Below, piece after piece: positions 5,908 to 7,286 of a DNA stretch of 7,286 bases. The first letter of the stretch is position 1. Each line of letters starts with the position of its first letter. A program made the position numbers and the translations under genes. The stretch comes from Actinomycetes bacterium (GTDB lineage Bacteria; Actinomycetota; Acidimicrobiia; Acidimicrobiales; UBA8190), in NCBI GenBank assembly GCA_021779775.1, contig JAJYAB010000085.1, positions 1 through 7,286 on the forward strand, read 5' to 3'. Under the pieces are notes generated by a model. It was not told the DNA's origin and made no database searches. It saw nothing but the letters and a program-made list of their open reading frames with translations.

Positions 5908-7125
5908 ATGGGCCGTGCAGGACAGCAGGTGGTGCGCGACGAGGGCGGTCTTGAGGACCGGATCTCGGTAGGGCTGTTGGCGCGGGCGTTCCCGCGGGCG
6001 ACGGTCGAGGCGGTGATCGAGGCGTCGGGCGCTCGTGAGCAGCGGGTCCGGATGCTGCCGGCTTGGCTGGTCGTGTACTACGTGTTGGCGTTGGCGTTGT
6101 TCATGGACATGGGCGGCGGGCGGGTGATGCGCAAGCTCGCCGGAACCCTTGCCTGGGCGGCGCGGGGCGTCACGGTGGTGATCCCGTCGGAGGAGGCCCT
6201 GTCGCGGGCCCGGGGCCGGCTCGGGCCACTGCCGTTGCGGTTGCTGTTCGAGCAGGTCGCCGGTCCGCTGGCCACCACGGGAACTCCAGGTGGGTTCTGG
6301 CGCGGGCGGCGGGTGCTGAGCCTGGATGGGACCACGCTCGACGTGCAGGACACCCCAGCGAACTGGGACAGGTTCGGTGGTCCGGGCACTTCCTCTGCGG
6401 CTGGCGATGTCCTCGCCGGCGGGTTTCCGCAGATGCGGGTCGTGGCGTTGGCCGAGTGCGGTACTCGAGCGTTGATCGCGGCCAGAGTGGCCAGCTATGC
6501 GACATCGGAGAAGGCCTTGACGATCGAGCTGCTTCCCTTGCTGGGTAAGGGAATGCTGGTCCTGGCGGACCGGAACTTCCCGGGCTATGACCTGTGGAGC
6601 CAGGCCGCTGCGACCGGCGCGGACCTGCTCTGGCGGGTCGGGTCGGCCTTTGAACTGCCGGTGCGCACCGTGCTGGCGGACGGCACCTACCTGTCGGAGT
6701 TGGCGCCGCCCCGGGACCAGCGCCGCGCTGGCGCGAAGCCGATCACCGTCCGGGTCGTGGAGTACCACCTGATCGCGGCGGACGGCAGCCCGACCGAGAC
6801 CTTTGCCCTCATCACGAACATGCTCGATCCGCAGGCCGCGCCGGCTGCCGAGTTGGCTGAGCTTTACCACTCCCGCTGGCAGATCGAGAACGCCTTCGGC
6901 GCGTTCACGTCCCAGCTCAAAGGGGACGGTGTCGTGCTGCGTTCGAAAAACCCGGACGGGGCAGAGCAGGAACTGTGGGCACTGCTGTGCGCCTATCACG
7001 CGATCCGCGAACTGATCTGTGCAGCGGCGGAGCTCACCGATCGAGATCCGCTGCGCTTGTCCTTCGTCGACGCGCTCGACGCGGTACGCGGCCCGGTCGG
7101 TGACCCGGCCGCTTTCCCCCCCTGA
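5908..7125 (+). CDS. IS4-family DDE transposase, frame ends early at a C run
   Basis: The 405-residue frame catalyses cut-and-paste movement of the element. Residues about 17-105 match the IS4 N-terminal domain type (Arg-Ile-Ser-Val-Gly-Leu-Leu-Ala-Arg-Ala-Phe-Pro at 18-29, then Leu-Pro-Ala-Trp-Leu-Val-Val-Tyr-Tyr-Val-Leu at 50-60). The catalytic triad is visible: Asp140 in Leu-Ser-Leu-Asp-Gly-Thr-Thr-Leu-Asp, Asp221 in Leu-Val-Leu-Ala-Asp-Arg-Asn-Phe-Pro, and Glu327 in Tyr320-His-Ser-Arg323-Trp-Gln-Ile-Glu327. This gives the IS4 Y-(2)-R-(3)-E core; the usual Lys seven residues later is Thr334. Start ATG 5908 is chosen because an in-frame TAG lies just upstream (5896-5898). The frame stops at TGA 7123-7125 right after seven Cs, before the basic tail usual in this group, which lies in the +1 frame. 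So it is either truncated by a one-base insertion or completed by frameshifting. Confidence 0.92.
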   Translation: MGRAGQQVVRDEGGLEDRISVGLLARAFPRATVEAVIEASGAREQRVRMLPAWLVVYYVLALALFMDMGGGRVMRKLAGTLAWAARGVTVVIPSEEALSRARGRLGPLPLRLLFEQVAGPLATTGTPGGFWRGRRVLSLDGTTLDVQDTPANWDRFGGPGTSSAAGDVLAGGFPQMRVVALAECGTRALIAARVASYATSEKALTIELLPLLGKGMLVLADRNFPGYDLWSQAAATGADLLWRVGSAFELPVRTVLADGTYLSELAPPRDQRRAGAKPITVRVVEYHLIAADGSPTETFALITNMLDPQAAPAAELAELYHSRWQIENAFGAFTSQLKGDGVVLRSKNPDGAEQELWALLCAYHAIRELICAAAELTDRDPLRLSFVDALDAVRGPVGDPAAFPP

Positions 7126-7126
7126 C
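7114..7126 (+). other. C7 run and TGA: frameshift mutation or +1 recoding site in the transposase
   Basis: The transposase frame reads TTC-CCC-CCC-TGA-C. Slipping one base forward on the last CCC gives CCT-GAC and enters a frame that is open to the window end with a family-like C-terminus. A slow UGA-C stop after a slippery codon is the layout of the known prfB (CUU-UGA-C) and antizyme (UCC-UGA) +1 sites. A simple one-C expansion or a homopolymer sequencing error gives the same picture. No prfB-like internal Shine-Dalgarno is obvious just upstream. Confidence 0.55.
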
Positions 7127-7286
7127 CACCCACCGGGGCGGCTTCCCACTGCCTGGCTGCACCTGCTCACGGCACGGTGCAACCCCCGCCGGCAAGGTCG
7201 GACCAACCCTCGCCACGCCAAGCGCAGCCACCACTACCCACGCAAACCCGCCGACCGCGCCAAACGCCCGCCGCCACGAGGAACCC
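7121..7286 (+). CDS. C-terminal part of the IS4 transposase in the +1 frame (partial)
   Basis: Read from CCT at 7121, this frame has no stop to the window edge. It encodes Pro-Asp-His-Pro-Pro-Gly-Arg-Leu-Pro, a short hydrophobic stretch (Trp-Leu-His-Leu-Leu-Thr), then Asn-Pro-Arg-Arg-Gln-Gly-Arg-Thr-Asn-Pro-Arg and His-Ala-Lys-Arg-Ser-His-His-Tyr-Pro-Arg-Lys. An Asn-Pro-Arg-Arg run followed by Pro-Arg-x-x-Lys-Arg is what actinobacterial IS4 transposases carry at their basic C-terminus, so this is very likely the displaced end of the same protein. It has no start of its own. Its stop lies beyond the window. Confidence 0.6.

Larger units (their letters stand above)
5866..7286 (+). mobile_element. 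IS4-family insertion sequence, right end beyond the window
   Basis: The element is defined by its IS4-type DDE transposase. The left boundary is an estimate: the G/C-rich coding pattern before it gives way at about 5866 to an A/T-richer leader (CAATACCTTCAACTTAAGG) that runs to the transposase ATG at 5908, the short left flank usual for such elements. The transposase C-terminal frame is still open at 7286, so the right inverted repeat and the target duplication cannot be seen. Terminal repeats are therefore unconfirmed. Confidence 0.7.

Noticed and set aside
5818..7221. 467-residue minus-strand frame opposite the transposase
   Set aside because: Antisense shadow of a transposase whose DDE residues are all readable on the + strand.
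1..7286. Search for tRNA, rRNA, CRISPR array, riboswitch or phage attachment site
   Set aside because: No regularly spaced repeats, cloverleaf-like arms or conserved RNA boxes were seen. Nearly all of the window is explained by coding sequence.

Overview
The window is high-G+C DNA with the dense codon-third-position G/C bias, GTG start and short gene overlaps typical of Actinomycetota. Class-level placement is not possible from the sequence alone. An environmental actinobacterial lineage such as Acidimicrobiia would fit the architecture, but that is inference.

Layout, left to right, everything on the + strand. (1) 1-84: the last 27 codons of an upstream gene, whose TGA overlaps the next start (GTGA). 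(2) 81-5636: one uninterrupted 1851-residue reading frame that fuses what are normally separate envelope-glycan proteins: a Wzx/MurJ-like lipid-linked glycan flippase, a GT2 DPM-synthase-like glycosyltransferase, a GT4 (GT-B) glycosyltransferase, a two-helix hairpin with a charged linker, and a polytopic GT-C/AftD/YfhO-like membrane module with an extracytoplasmic C-terminal domain. (3) 5637-about 5865: a short stretch with two hairpins and the start of a gene (ATG 5743, good Shine-Dalgarno) that runs into the insertion sequence and is probably truncated by it. (4) about 5866-7286: the left and central part of an IS4-family insertion sequence. Its DDE transposase (5908-7125) stops early at CCC-CCC-TGA-C, while a +1 frame carries a family-like basic C-terminus to the window edge. 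The right end of the element lies outside.

How the parts may work together: the predicted topology places GT2 and GT4 in the cytoplasm after an even number of flippase helices, and the GT-C catalytic loop and C-terminal domain outside. One polypeptide could therefore make a polyprenyl-phosphate sugar, extend a lipid-linked glycan, flip it and use it outside the membrane. The domain identities rest on motifs read directly; the assembly-line idea is inference.
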